Positions 46,701-58,593 of a stretch of 64,000 nt of DNA are shown piece after piece. The translations under genes were made by a program, and so were the position numbers. The stretch is from Piliocolobus tephrosceles (Eukaryota > Chordata > Mammalia > Primates > Cercopithecidae): assembly GCF_002776525.5 (NCBI RefSeq), contig NC_045441.1:128198519-128262518 (forward strand), read 5' to 3'. Under the pieces are notes generated by a model that ran no database searches, was not told where the DNA came from, and worked only from the letters and a program-made list of their open reading frames with translations. Within the stretch, counting starts at the first letter, position 1. The number at the start of each line of letters is the position of its first letter.

Positions 46701-47880
46701 TGATGCAACAATTTTTCTTTTGCCTTGGAAGGAATGTCCCAGCACACTGGTGACCAAGGGACCTTTCAAATCGTTAGTGAAGTGGCAGGTCAACGTATTT
46801 TGTAGGATTTATTTCCCACTCTCAGGGGCACATGTGTCATACCAAGGCCTCTACCATGCTCTTCACCTCTTTCTCATCCTGCTTAGCAGCATGACATCCT
46901 CGATGTGATGGATCAATGTGATGTTACATGAGATGTCCAAATGCTCCGGTTCTCTTTGGACTAGATTATGGCAGAAGACTGAAAAGGAACATAACCCTGT
47001 GGCAAAACTGTACAGTCTTGTTGCTGTGCATTCTGTAAGAATATGAACTCTTTCTGATCCTCTTTCTTGATTGCAAAAGAAAAGAATGCATTCACCAGAT
47101 CAATGGCCTCAAACCACTTCAAGCTACATAAATCTGCTCTGACAGATGCTATATCCAGTACATAGCTACTACTTCCTTGCAGTAGTCTGAAGTCATTCTC
47201 TAGGAATCATCCCATTGCTGCAGGGTCCACACTGGCAAATTAAACAGAAACATCATAGGGACCATGCTTCTTCATCCTTTAGATATTTAAGAGTGGCACT
47301 AATATCAGCCATCCTCCTCACCCTAGACTGTAATGTTATTTTGTAATTACCACATTGGCTGGGGTGTGGGACAGTTTCAGATACTTCCACTTAGCCTTCC
47401 CTACTGTGATAGCTCCACTCTACAAAATCAGAATGAATGTGAGCGTTAGCCCAATTCCCAAGTGTGGCAATCCCAACCACATATGTGAAGATTAGGAGAA
47501 GGACAATTGATGGGTTCATGAACGGAGGGAACCCACTGCAAGCTGGACCTCGGTCAGGACTCCATTTGCTCCCACTCTGACATGGAAGCCATGAGAATGT
47601 TTCAGTTCTTTGGGCGTCAGTCGACCTCTGACCTTGTACCCAACAGTCACCAAAATGTCTGCATATTCCCCTATCCCCAGTGTCCCAACATTGGAATAAA
47701 TATTGTAGATCTCTTTAGGGGAAGAATCAGAGGAACTGTGGCAATATGTTCTTGCCATAGTGTTACAGGTCCTTCATCTTGGTGACTTGGCCACCACTTC
47801 ACTCAGTGGGTTCTGAGTCTGAACATTGGTTCAGGAATGGAAACAAGGCAAGGAAATGTTTTTCTCACTGTCTTGCTTAT
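43735..47880 (-). mobile_element. ERV-L internal remnant (pol and dUTPase)
   Basis: Read on the minus strand, this region gives broken stretches similar to ERV-L pol in the expected order: reverse transcriptase (about 47.7-46.8 kb), RNase H (about 46.7-46.1 kb), integrase region (45.9-44.9 kb), then a dUTPase-like segment (about 44.65-44.25 kb), the hallmark that separates ERV-L from other classes. The RT active-site segment near 46890-46920 reads HIEDVML, so the first catalytic aspartate of the YIDD box is lost. Frames contain many stops and shifts, so it is inactive. An Alu interrupts it at 45026. I see no env-like sequence and no LTR I can assign to it with confidence. Confidence 0.75.
45026..45325 (+). 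mobile_element. Alu (S type) inside ERV-L
   Basis: Ends in a (ga)n run; gtgctact flanks both sides. Confidence 0.93.
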
Positions 47881-47917
47881 TAATTCTTTTATTTTAGGTT
47901 ATACTTATGAAGCAGAA

Positions 47918-48715
47918 CAGATGCTCCTTGACTTACAATGGGGTTATGGCCCAATAAATCCATCATACATTGAATATACTGTAAGTAAGGAATGCATTTA
48001 GGCCAGGCACGGTGGCTCACACCCGTAATCCCAACACTTTGGGAGGCTGAGGCAGGCAGACCACTTGAGGTCAGGAATTTAAGACCAGCCTGGCCAACAT
48101 GATGAAACCCCATCTCTACTAAAAAAAAAAAAAAAAAAAAAAAAAATTAGCCAGGCATGGTGGCTCACACCTGTAATCCCAGGTATTTGGGAGGCTGAGG
48201 CAGGAGAATTGCTTAAAGCTGGGAGGCGGAGGTTGCAGTGAACCTAGATCACCCACTGCCCTCCAGCCTGGGTGACAGGGCAAGACTCTGTCTCAAAAAA
48301 AAAAAAAAAAAAAGCCCAAAAATATATTTAATATACCTCATCTACCAAATATCATAGCTTAGCCTAAGCTACATTAAATGTGCTCAGAACACTTACATTA
48401 GCCTACAATTGAGCAAAATCATCAAACACAAAGCCTAGTGTATAATAAAGTGCTGAATATCTCATCATGTAATTTTTGAATTCAGTACACCGTACAGTAT
48501 CAGTTGTTTACTCTTGTGATCATGTGTCTGACTGGGAGCTGTGGCTTGCTGCCACTGCCCAGCATCACAATAGGGTATCATATGGCATGTCCCTAGCCTG
48601 GGAAGAGATCAAAGTTCAAAATTCAAAGTGTAGTTTCTACTGAATGCACACCATAATGAGGCAGAAAAATCATATGTGGAGGGCCATTTGAACTTTTTGA
48701 CTACCCATGCGTCTA
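47918..48715 (+). mobile_element. Tigger/MER-type DNA transposon, split by an Alu
   Basis: 47918-48000 (gatgctccttgacttacaat) and 48314-48715 (agcttagcctaagctacatt; agtgtagtttctactgaatg) read as one non-autonomous mariner-like element inserted in the ERV-L. Exact family not fixed. Confidence 0.65.
48001..48313 (+). mobile_element. Alu (S type)
   Basis: Inserted in the DNA transposon; middle A-run of about 26. Confidence 0.93.
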
Positions 48716-49330
48716 TGTTCTTCCTAGAGAAACTGTATGCTATTTACAATCCCTACAACTCCCTAAAAGTCAGGTCCTGTTAGCTGCCACTCTGATTTTG
48801 TCGTTCCGCCCTTAAGTGCCGTCATTCTGGTATCTAGTGCATCAGGGTTCCATCATCTTCATTGCTATCAGTGAGCCAAGTTCCAGGACAGCTCCTCCTT
48901 CCATCAGCTATCTTCTATTGGGGAAAGCACCACTGAACTTACCAGCAATGTTGCTGTCCCTCTCATCAATGTGTTCCCTATGGCCTTGATGAATATGGCT
49001 CCTTGATGAATATGGCTCCTTGAGCCATCCTATAGGACATAATCCCATGGTGGGTGTTCTGGCCTAACCTTACATCTGTTTCAGCATGTCCCCTTCTCTG
49101 AGTCCTCTAATCCTTTGCTCTACTGCCTGACACAGCAATTTAGGCACTTCAGACTCACTCTTCATGAGCCAGCACTTTTCCGGGATTCAGGGAGCCACCC
49201 TAGCAGCAATTTTGTACCTGGTTCTTGCCAGGATGCTCAACCTCGTATCCTGAGATGTGCCCTTATGTCAATAAATTCTCCTGTATACAATCTCATATTA
49301 TTCCAGCTCACTTGACAGAGCAGTTCTCTC
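48716..49330 (-). mobile_element. Possible 5' part of the ERV-L remnant
   Basis: Same orientation and composition as the pol remnant across the DNA transposon, with short broken frames. Includes a 17-bp tandem duplication (48984-49017). Assignment rests on continuity. Confidence 0.4.
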
Positions 49331-50170
49331 AGAATGCTGAAGTTGGAAATCAAAGTGTGTGAAGTGAAGAAATAAAACAATTGAGTATAGAACATTCATT
49401 TTAGAGGATTGACAGGGAAGGGAAGTGAATGGGAGGGGAAGAGAAGAGAAGGAAAAGATCGTTCAGGTAATGAGAGGGAGAATTTTTTTTGTTCAATTGA
49501 TACTTGCCCTTGTTTTTATTGTTTTTTTTGTTTATTATTATTATTGTTTGTTGTTATTTTACTGGAAGATCTGGGTATTTGTGAAAGTTTCAATGAAATA
49601 GATCTGAGGAGAGTGCAAGACTGAAGTTGCTAGGGCATGTTAGGGTGACATTGAGCCATATGAACCTGTTGAACACCGATCAGAGGGGGAAGCAGAAAAC
49701 ACATAGGCTGCAATGAGTCAGCTATGCTAAGTCATAGAAAAGTACATAAACATCAGAGAATTGAGTCAGATTTGGACATTTGGAATGTCCAAAGTCCATG
49801 CCAAACAGGTGTTCCATAGGAGATATGGGAGTCAAGAGAAGCATTAATCAAATGGTCAGACAAATGGGGGAAGGCTGCAGTAGGGGGCAGGCACCAGGGC
49901 TTTCCCTAGCTCCAACCTGCATCACTGCAAGTGCTTCCGGGAGTACTGTACTGGGAAGGGAAGGAATTGCAAGTATACTTTTAGAATTGGAGAAGGGCCA
50001 TATTCCTCTTAGAGGATATATTTACAAACTTTGTTTTGGTGGTGTTAAAATGAGGAACTTCAGGCTGCAACCCTTCTTCCAGTAACATATCTGAGAGCAG
50101 AGAAAATGGGGATGTAGAAATCCAGAGGTGGTGTTAACTTGGTGATGACAGCCTGAGATGGTAGCCAGCT
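49331..50170. other. Unassigned intergenic sequence
   Basis: A 101-codon plus frame (49780-50085) has no recognisable domain; no repeat family seen. Confidence 0.45.
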
Positions 50171-50179
50171 GGCTCCCAG

Positions 50180-50625
50180 TGGGTTTTACCCCCAGGTATC
50201 TGTACCTTTGTGCACCCTTCCACACTAAACAGCACAGATCTGTGTAATCAATAGGATACTGTCAAAATAACAGTGTGACTTTCAAGCCTAGGTCATAAAA
50301 CAACGCTGTGGGTTTCTCCTTGCTCTCTCTTGGATCTCTTGCTTTGGAGAAGCCAACTGTTACGTTGGGTGGACACACAAGCAGCCCTAGAGAGGGGTCC
50401 ATATGGCAAGTAACTAAACCCTTCCACCAATGGCCAGCACTAAGCTGCCCAGCATGTGGGTGAGCCAGTGGGAAGGGGAGCCTTCAGCCTTGCTCAAGGC
50501 ATCACATGACTGCAGCCCCAATTAACTGTGACCTCACCGAGACTCTGAGCCGGAACCACCCAGTGAAGCCGCTAAGCAGAAACTGAAAGAGATAAGAATG
50601 TTGATTGCTTACATCATACTGCTTC
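50180..50625 (+). mobile_element. MLT1-type LTR (ERVL-MaLR)
   Basis: agtgggttttacccccaggt, gtgtgactttcaagcctagg, ttgctttggagaagccaact and ccggaaccacccagtgaagc are MLT1 landmarks in order. Diverged; ends not sharp. Confidence 0.82.
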
Positions 50626-50649
50626 ATGCTTATGTATCTGGTGAGTCTT

Positions 50650-50800
50650 AAGCAAATCAGTGAGGTGAGTTTTATTACCTCAACTTACAGAGGAGAACAC
50701 TGAAACACAGGTTAGCACACATTGGAAGCAGCAGAGGCAGGATTCAAATCTAGGTCTTGCTGACTCCAAGGCATACAACCCTATGTTACCTTCAGTTCTT
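50650..50800 (-). mobile_element. MIR element
   Basis: Inverted MIR: acttacagaggagaacactg, caggattcaaatctaggtct, tgctgactccaaggc. Confidence 0.85.
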
Positions 50801-51065
50801 GCTAGCAGCTGCCTTCAGCACTACAGGAGGAAGTGAACCATGCAACACAACAAGGCCTGGCACCTCAGCAGCCAGCTGACATAGAGAGGCCCTCTTTACA
50901 GGGCTCCCTGAATTGGAACACCTGATATTTTCCCATTAACTTCCTTTTATGTTTATATTGCTTTCTGATTTCTCAATTATCTTTCTGCCAAATAAATGGT
51001 TACACTAGGAATCACAAGTTGAAAATTATTTTTTATAGTATCCTCACACAAAGCCACTTAATTTT
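50801..51065. other. Unassigned intergenic sequence
   Basis: No feature recognised. Confidence 0.4.
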
Positions 51066-51365
51066 TTTGTTTTTGTTTGTTTGTTTTTGATATGGGGTCT
51101 CTGTTACCCAGACTGGAGCACAGTGGTGCAATCTCAGCTCACTGCAACCTCTGCCTCCTGGGCTAAAGCGATTCTCCTGCCTCAGCCTCCTGAGTAGCTG
51201 GGATTACAGGCATACACCATCATGCCTGGCTAATTTTTGTATTTTTAGTAGAGACAGGGTTTCACCATGTTGGTCAGGCTGGTCTCGAACTCCTGTCCTC
51301 AAGTGATCTGCCCACCTCAGCATCCCAAGTGCTGGGATTACAGGCGTGATCCACCATGCCCAGCC
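51066..51365 (-). mobile_element. Alu (S type)
   Basis: Inverted; flanks acaaagccactt / acaaagctactt. Confidence 0.93.
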
Positions 51366-51408
51366 CAACAAAGCTACTTCATTTTAACTGCTATGAAGAT
51401 AAGCTACC

Positions 51409-51730
51409 AGGCAAGACATAGTGGCTTAGGCCTGTAATCCCAGCACTCTGGGAGGCTGAGGCAGGAGGACTGCCTAGGCCAGGAGATTGAGACCAGTCTG
51501 GGCAACATAGAAGACTTCATCTCTACAGAAAAATTAAAAAATTAGCCAGGCGTGTACCAGCATCCTGACACATGCCTGTAGTTCTACCTACTAGGGAAGC
51601 TGAGGTGGGAGGATCGATTGAGCCCAGGAGGTTGAGGCTACAGTAAGCCATGGTTGCACTACTGCACTCTAGCCTGGGTGACAGAGAAAGACCCTGTCTA
51701 GAAAAAAAAAGAAAAAGAAAAGGAAAAAAA
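51409..51730 (+). mobile_element. Alu (J type)
   Basis: Diverged, with a small insertion in the right arm near 51557. Confidence 0.88.
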
Positions 51731-51912
51731 GGTAAGTTACCTTTTATATTGTAATAATATTGAAATAAATATTGTCTCCCATATCTTTAACTCATTTCAT
51801 TTAAACTTCAGCCATAAAGAAGAATTTGGGAGTTTTCAAATAAATTTTCTTTTTAATGTTAGATTATAGAAAATTTCTACACAAAAATAGAATAGTACAA
51901 TGAATGCCCAAT

Positions 51913-52203
51913 GGCCGGGCACAGTGGCTCAAGCCTGTAATCCCAGCACTTTGGAAGGCCGAGGCGGGCAGATCATGAGGTCAGGAGATGGAGACCATCC
52001 TGGCTAACATGGTGAAACCCTGTCTCTACTAAAAATACAAAAAATTAGCTGGGTGTAGTGGCAGGCACCTGTAGTCCCAGCTACTTGGGAGCTGAGGCAG
52101 GAGAATGGCGTGAACCAGGGAGGCAGAGTTTGCAGTGAGCTGAGATGGTGCCACTGCACTCCAGCCTGGGCAACAGAGCAAGACTCTGTCTCAAAAATGA
52201 TAA

Positions 52204-52246
<43 letters not shown>

Positions 52247-52248
52247 AA
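51913..52248 (+). mobile_element. AluY with (AAAT)n tail
   Basis: Near consensus; the tail is a run of about eleven aaat units (52203-52247). Confidence 0.94.
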
Positions 52249-52545
52249 ATAAATGCCTATGTACTCATCATATAGCTTCAACAATGATCACCTGTAGCTG
52301 TCTCGGTCTGCCAACGTACTCATAGTTGAGCCACAACATGGCACTTATTAAATCCCTTAGCACTTATTAAATCGTTTTTTAAAAAGTGCCAAAATGATAA
52401 TAGGTGTTGTTTCTTGGTTATACATTTTATAGATAATTTACATTTTCTTGATTTTACTTCTCAGTATCTTCCCAAATTTCTGCAGTCAATATGAAGTACT
52501 TTTGTAATAAGAGAAAATGCTATTTTAAAATGATTGAAAAATGTC
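52249..52545. other. Unassigned intergenic sequence
   Basis: cccttagcacttattaaatc and gcacttattaaatcg form a short direct repeat near 52338-52372; nothing else. Confidence 0.4.
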
Positions 52546-52735
52546 TTTTTTTCTTTCTTTTTTCTTAGAGAGGGCATCTCACTATGTTGCCCAGACTGGA
52601 GCGCAGTCATTGTCACAGGCATGAATATAGTGTATCACAGCCTCGAATTCCAGGGCTCAAGGGATGCTCCTGCCTCAGCTTCCTGCGTAGCTGGTGCTAC
52701 AAGTGCATGCCATTTCACCTGGCTTGAAAAAAACG
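52546..52735 (-). mobile_element. Alu-monomer-like relic
   Basis: Single diverged arm (ctatgttgcccagactggag), FLAM/J-like. Confidence 0.65.
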
Positions 52736-52759
52736 TATTTCTTTAAGGAGTATATTTTC

Positions 52760-53064
52760 TTTTTTATTTTTATATTTTTTTTGAGACGGAGTATCGCTCT
52801 GTTGCCCGGGCTGGAGTGCGGTGACCGGATCTCAGCTCACTGCAAGCTCCGCCTCCCGGGTTCACGCCATTCTCCTGCCTCAGCCTTCCCGAGTAGCTGG
52901 GACTACAGGCGCCCACCACCTCACCCGGCTAGTTTTTTGTATTTTTAGTAGAGACGGGGTTTCACCGTGTTAGCCAGGATGGTCTCGATCTCCTGACCTC
53001 GTGATCCGCCCGTCTCGGCCTCCCCAAGTGCTGGGATTACAGGCTTGAGCCACCGCGCCCGGCC
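52760..53064 (-). mobile_element. AluY (Old World monkey type)
   Basis: 15-bp duplication aaggagtatattttc at 52745 and 53065. Confidence 0.96.
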
Positions 53065-53193
53065 AAGGAGTATATTTTCAAATGCTTGGTCCAAGAGTCA
53101 CTCTTGTTCTTGCTTGGAACAAGCCATCAGTAATCCTCTCCCCCATGATTTCATATAGTTTACTAAGAGGGAGCCGAAAAAAATTTGGGCTTT

Positions 53194-53485
53194 ATTTTTG
53201 AGACAGGGGCTTGCTCTATCATCCAGGTTGGAGTGTAGTGGTGAGACCATAGTTCTCTGCTGCCTCAGACTGGGCTCAGGGATCCTCCAACCTCAGCCTC
53301 CAGAGTAGCTAGGACTATAGGTGTGCACCGCTGCACCCAGCTAATTTTTTTTTTTTTTTTTTGGTAGAGCTGGGATCTCACTATGTTGCCCAGGCTGGTT
53401 CTTGAACTCCTGAACTCAAGCAATCTTCCTACCTCTAGCCTCTTGAAATGCTGGGATTATAGGTGTAAGTCACTGCAACCAGCCA
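53194..53485 (-). mobile_element. Alu (J type)
   Basis: Old, inverted. Confidence 0.87.
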
Positions 53486-53489
53486 GAAT

Positions 53490-53970
53490 ACGGTTTTTAA
53501 AGCCTTCTTTTTTTTCAGAAGGAACAATCTCTATTAAGAAAAAACAAAACATTCTTTTGTTTTTTTGGTAAGGCAGAATATTTGTAAACCTACTAAAAAA
53601 ATAAAAAACTAACAGCCCTCAAAGAGAGCCAATGAATAGATCTACTGTAGCTCTGTAGCAGAGAGTGGAGGATTCTCCTCTTCATGAGATTTTCTATCCT
53701 TAAGGAAAATCAACCCTAGTAGGAAATGCCAAAACTTAGTGCCTTGGCATTCCTTCAGCAACTCATGGCCCTGGTCGATGACAGAGACATGATTTCTACA
53801 GTGGTTTCTAAGAACCTAGGGTCAATATCACTGTGTATCAGGGCTGAATTGGAGAAACAGAGACTCCAAAGCAGCACTCTAAGCTCCGGGCTGGATTATC
53901 TTTAAAATAAACAAACAAACAAAAGCAGATTTAGCAAGATACAGTTTACTTACTGTTGATAAAAAGAGTC
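53490..53970. other. Unassigned intergenic sequence
   Basis: No feature recognised. Confidence 0.45.
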
Positions 53971-53976
53971 AAACTC

Positions 53977-54556
53977 TGTAAAATAGTTGAAGAGATTTAT
54001 TCTGAGCCAAATATGAGTGACTAATGGCCTACAACACAGCCCTTGGGAGATCCTGAGAACACACGTCCAAGGTGGTCAGGCCACAACTTGGTTTTATATA
54101 TTTTAGGGAGACATAAGGTATCAATCAATACAGGTAAGCTATACATTGGTTGGGTCTGGAAAGGTGGGACATTTATAAGTAGGGGCTTCCAAGTTATAGG
54201 CAAATTCAAAGATTTTCTGATTGGCAATTGGTTGAAAGAGTTATTATCAACAGAAAGGAATGTCTGGTTTACAATAATGGGTTGTGGAGACCGACGTTTC
54301 ATTATGCACGTGAAACCTCCAGGTAGCAGGCTTACGAGAGAATAGATAATAAATGTTTCTTATCAGATTTAAAGAGTCTATTCTGTCCGTAATTCCAAAA
54401 GCGAGGAGGGTAGAATGAGGTATGTCCAGCTCCCACTTCCCATCATGGCCTGAACTAGTTTTTCAGATTAACTTTGGAACGCCCTTGGTTAAGAGGAGGG
54501 GTCCATTCAGATGTTTGTGGCGGGGGGTGGGCTTAGAATTTTATTTTTTGTTTACA
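53977..54556 (-). mobile_element. LTR-like repeat, inverted
   Basis: 580 bp with matching ends (tgtaaa ... tttaca). Read on the minus strand it carries a tatataaaacc TATA-like box (about 54105) and, nearer its end, AATAAA (about 53999), the order expected of an LTR. No target duplication is evident; family not assigned. Confidence 0.55.
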
Positions 54557-54950
54557 GTACTATATAATTCACCTATTCAAAGTGTACACTTCAATGCTTT
54601 TTTTTTTGAGATGGAGTCTCACTCTGTTGCCCAGGCTGGAGTGCAGTGGCGTGATCTCAGCTCACTGCAACCTCTGTCTCCCAGGTTCAAGCGATTTTCC
54701 TGCCTCAGTCTCCTGAGTAGCTGGGATTAGAGGTGCACACTACCATGCCAGGCTAATTTTTGTATTTTTAGTAGAGACGGGGTTTCACCATGTTGGTCAG
54801 GCTGGTCTCAAACTCCTGACCTTGTGATCCACCCACCTCAGCCTCCAAAAGTGCTAGCATTACAGGCATGAGCCACCGTGCCCAGCCAATTCAATGCTTT
54901 TTAATAAATTTTTATAGTCATACAATCATCAAAACCTGGATTATGTTTTA
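54557..54950 (+). mobile_element. L1 3'-end scrap split by Alu
   Basis: 54557-54601 (ataattcacctattcaaagt) and about 54890-54950 (aattcaatgctttttaataa) fit an old L1/HAL1 3' end. Confidence 0.5.
54602..54887 (-). mobile_element. Alu (S type)
   Basis: Inverted; 12-bp duplication ttcaatgctttt at 54590 and 54890. Confidence 0.93.
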
Positions 54951-55490
54951 TAGTCCCTCAGAATCCACTGATCCGTTGCAGCTGCAATGAAACTGCAAGT
55001 TCCAACTTTGCCTGTTACCTATGCAACCAGGTTTTGTGTACCTATGTTATGATGTGTTTCATAATACCATTAGAGCCGTAGTTAGGAATAATAACTTCTT
55101 CTCAAGTACACTCAATGTCATATTCTGCCCTTCATAACTATAGCTACAGTTCAAACAGCCTCTACCAGAATTTAGAGATTTAAAGCTATACCCAACTGTT
55201 GGAAGTCAGTGGTCGTTTCAATTGACTTACGAAATTCAGTAGGGTTGTTTATAGTATCATCAGCCCTTTAGACCCTGGCAAGAGGAGCCCTTGCTCTGGG
55301 CTCTGTACTGTGGCCACACCCTAAGCCAGGAATGAAAAGTCCATGGAGCTAAGGGGTCCTTGCACCTCACCTGACGATGCTGTGTGCCCAGGACTCTGAA
55401 TTCCCTGCTGATGCAACCCCAAGCCTGTTTCCACACCTGAGCAGGTATCTTCCTGGGGTCTGTCCTCCCTATAGGTCTATTAGAAAATGA
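54951..55490. other. Unassigned intergenic sequence
   Basis: No feature recognised. Confidence 0.45.
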
Positions 55491-55496
55491 CAAATC

Positions 55497-55797
55497 GGCC
55501 GGGCGCGGTGGCTCAAGCCTGTAATCCCAGCACTTTGGGAGGCCGAGACGGGCGGATCACGAGGTCAGGAGATCGAGACCATCCTGGCTAACACGGTGAA
55601 ACCCCGTCTCTACTAAAAAATACAAAAAACTAGCCGGACGAGGTGGCAGGCGCCTGTAGTCCCAGCTACTCGGGAGGCTGAGGCAGGAGAATGGTGTGAA
55701 CCTGGGAGGCGGAGCTTGCAGTGAGCCGAGATCTGGCCACTGCACTCCAGCCTGGGCGACAGAGCAAGACTCCGTCTCAAAAAAAAAAAAAAGAAAA
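55497..55797 (+). mobile_element. AluY (Old World monkey type), very young
   Basis: 15-bp exact duplication agaaaatgacaaatc at 55482 and 55798; carries the ctcaagcctg and gagacgggcgg variants. Confidence 0.97.
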
Positions 55798-55812
55798 AGA
55801 AAATGACAAATC

Positions 55813-56100
55813 ACAGTTGAGTTGGGTGACTATAGCTTGAGTTTGTGGGCTGGGTGTCCACATACATGCACAAAGCCCTACATGGTGTGAGAGAGAACCT
55901 GGAGTGAGAAGAGATGGGTGTGCGCTGAGGGTTGGGGCTGGATCTCTCTGCACTGCCACATCCACAACAGAATTTTGAGAAGTCTGAGAATTCTAAATTG
56001 GAGCCTGACCTTCTTCTTAATGGTATATTTGTCAAGGTAGGAGGATAAAACATTTTATTGAACAGTTTGCTAAGCTGATTTAAAAATTTCCAACACTGAG
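55813..56100. other. Unassigned intergenic sequence
   Basis: No feature recognised. Confidence 0.4.
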
Positions 56101-56109
56101 CTGTATGGT

Positions 56110-56390
56110 ATATGGACCTCCATATGTATGATTTCATTTATATTAAATGTCCAGAATAGACAAATATATAATGACAATAAAGAGATTAGTAGTTGCCAGA
56201 GGCTGGGAGGAGGGGAGAAATAATGAGTGATTGCTGACAGGTGTGGGGTTTCTTTCTGGGGTGATAACAGTGTACTGGAATTCAATAGTGATAATGGATG
56301 CACACTGTGAATATACTAAAAGCCACTCACGCTTTAAAAGTGTGGGTTTTATGGTAATTTAAATGATATATCAAGCTATCACCAAAAATA
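56110..56390 (+). mobile_element. Old L1 3'-end fragment
   Basis: gatttcatttatattaaatg, agttgccagaggctgggagg, ttctggggtgataacagtg. Confidence 0.7.
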
Positions 56391-56395
56391 TACAA

Positions 56396-56985
56396 TGGGA
56401 GTTCAGAAATGCCACCCCAAAGTATGATGCTATGACATGCTGATTACTTTGAACTGATGTCACTTGGGGAACAGCAGATGCAGGCAGAGGCTTTCTCTGA
56501 GCTCTGCTTATCTGCCTAAGACAGATCAAGGGATCCTCCAAAAGGAACTCAATTGTCATGAATCTCCTCCTCTGGAATCTTATCAACCAGGGACAGTGAA
56601 CTTGGATCACAGGAGGCGAGACCGGAGGTTGACATCATACCTAGACAGCCACCTCTTCTTCTGAGGACTGCTCCAAGAGAACCTTTATTACATGAGAGGC
56701 TTTTCACTTGCATAACAAGAAACCTTTGTTCACTATACACTTCCACCCCTCACATTCTCATAACAGGTGTCACCACTCCCCACCCAGAAGTCCAAAGTCC
56801 CTATTCCCCTCTGTACCTCAGGGTGCTATGTAAGTTTCAATCATCTGACCCTTCTTTGAATCTCACATTTGTGGGGCTTGCATGGGTATGTACATAATTT
56901 AGAATGGATTTCCTCTTGTTAATCTGTCTTATGTCAATTTAATTCATAGCCCAGCCAAGGAACTTAGAAGAGTAGAGGGAAGTCA
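56396..56985 (+). mobile_element. Probable solo LTR
   Basis: From tgggagttcagaaatgccac to about ccaaggaacttagaagag; the end resembles LTRs with gttaatctgtcttatgtcaa. Boundaries and family uncertain. Confidence 0.4.
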
Positions 56986-57329
56986 TTTTTCACTCCTCTA
57001 CAAGAATATTCTTCTGTAAAGAGGAGCTAGAAATAATTTTTGTTTTAAATTCAACCAAACATAGGGATAATTCTGAAATTTGGAACCAAAAGAATTATAA
57101 GTACATTACTGGTGAATTTGTGCTTATCTGAAATCTGTACATGTAGCTGTCTTTATGTATCTCTATATATTGATGGTTTTCTATATATATAATGAGTGAA
57201 GTAAGATATCTAGTCATTCATTTACTCACCAAGTAATTGCAGTGGGGTGGCAGGGACAGTGGGGGTTGTGGTGGTGGGTTGCCAGAGCATGAGAAATATG
57301 CAATATAATCTAAGAAATCATACCTACCT
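56986..57329. other. Unassigned intergenic sequence
   Basis: AT-rich; no feature recognised. Confidence 0.4.
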
Positions 57330-57632
57330 GGCCAGGCACAGTGGCTCATGACTGTAATCCCAGCACTTTGGGAGGCAGAAGCAGGTGGATCACTTGAGGT
57401 CAGGAGTTCCAGACCAGCCTGGCCAACATGGTGAAATCCCATCTCTACTAAAAATACAAAAAATTAGCTGGGCATGATGGCACGTGCCTGTAATCCCAGC
57501 TACTCTGGAGGCTGAGGCAGGAGAATGACTTGAACCTGGGAGGCAGAGGCTGCAGTGAGCTGAGATTATACCACTGCATGCCAGCATGGGTGACAGAGTG
57601 AAACTCCATCTCAAAAAAAAAAAAAAAAAAAA
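57330..57632 (+). mobile_element. Alu (S type)
   Basis: Full length; acctacct / acctgcct flanks. Confidence 0.92.
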
Positions 57633-57768
57633 GAGACCTGCCTTCCATGAGCTCATGGTATACTTGAATCTCCATAGGCTATTCAGGAGGGTATGTAATG
57701 TAACTCAACAATGCCACAATTACTTAAATTCACTTGGGAGAATTACCTGATTTTGCCCAACTTGTCAT

Positions 57769-58593
57769 TGTGAAAAAAAAAAAAAGAAAATTTCAGGAAC
57801 TTCCAAATTTATTATGCCAAAGAAAAAAGTCAAGCCGTGGAAACTGAGTCATGTAACATGGCTGTTTTTCTTCTCTGGTGCATGACTGTTGCTTCCTGAT
57901 CTTTTTGTTGATGTTATACATTAACTAGGCTCTCTATTCTTTATTCAAACCTAGACTAAACGACGTTGGAGATGGAGACTCTTGTGATTGTTAACTCTTT
58001 ACAACAAAATGTTAAACAACCCCCTTAGAGTGTAATCAGTAGTAGTGAATTAAATCTTCTTTGTATATTATCCTTTTATAGAAAATGCTGGCCAGGCACT
58101 GTGGCTCACACCTGTAATCCCAGCACTTTAGGAGGCCGAGGCAAGCAAATCACGAGGTCAGGAGATCGAGACTATCCTGGCTAACACAGTGAAACCCCGT
58201 CTCTACTAAAAATACAAAAAAAAAAAAAAAAAAATTAGCCAGACATGGTGGCAGGCACCTGTAGTCCCAGCTATTCGGGGAGGCTGAGGCAGGAGAATGG
58301 CATGAACCCGGGAGGTGGAGCTTGCAGTGAGCCAAGATCGTGCCACAGAACTCCAGCCTGGGCGACAGAGGGAGACTACTCCATCTCAAAAAAAAAAAGA
58401 AAGGAAAGAAAATGCTGTAATATGCAGTACACCTGTGGTTGCCTACATACACCACCCTCACCTTTCACTACATTGGGGAGCACTGATCACCATTCTTTCT
58501 TTGGTGTCTGTGTTTACCTGATGGCTGCTCTCACACTTTGCACTTCAATAAACTTTTAACTGGATCCTGAGCTGTTTGATTATTAGATTGACA
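57769..58593 (+). mobile_element. 5' LTR of class I ERV provirus (Alu-split)
   Basis: It matches the 3' LTR over its length: tgtgaaaa start, catggctgtttttcttctct, ggtgcatgactgttgcttcc, gggagcactgatcaccattc and actggatc near the end. AATAAA lies at 58547, while the TATA position has decayed. An Alu interrupts it at 58090. Confidence 0.88.
58090..58406 (+). mobile_element. AluY inside the 5' LTR
   Basis: 10-bp duplication agaaaatgct at 58080 and 58407. Confidence 0.95.
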
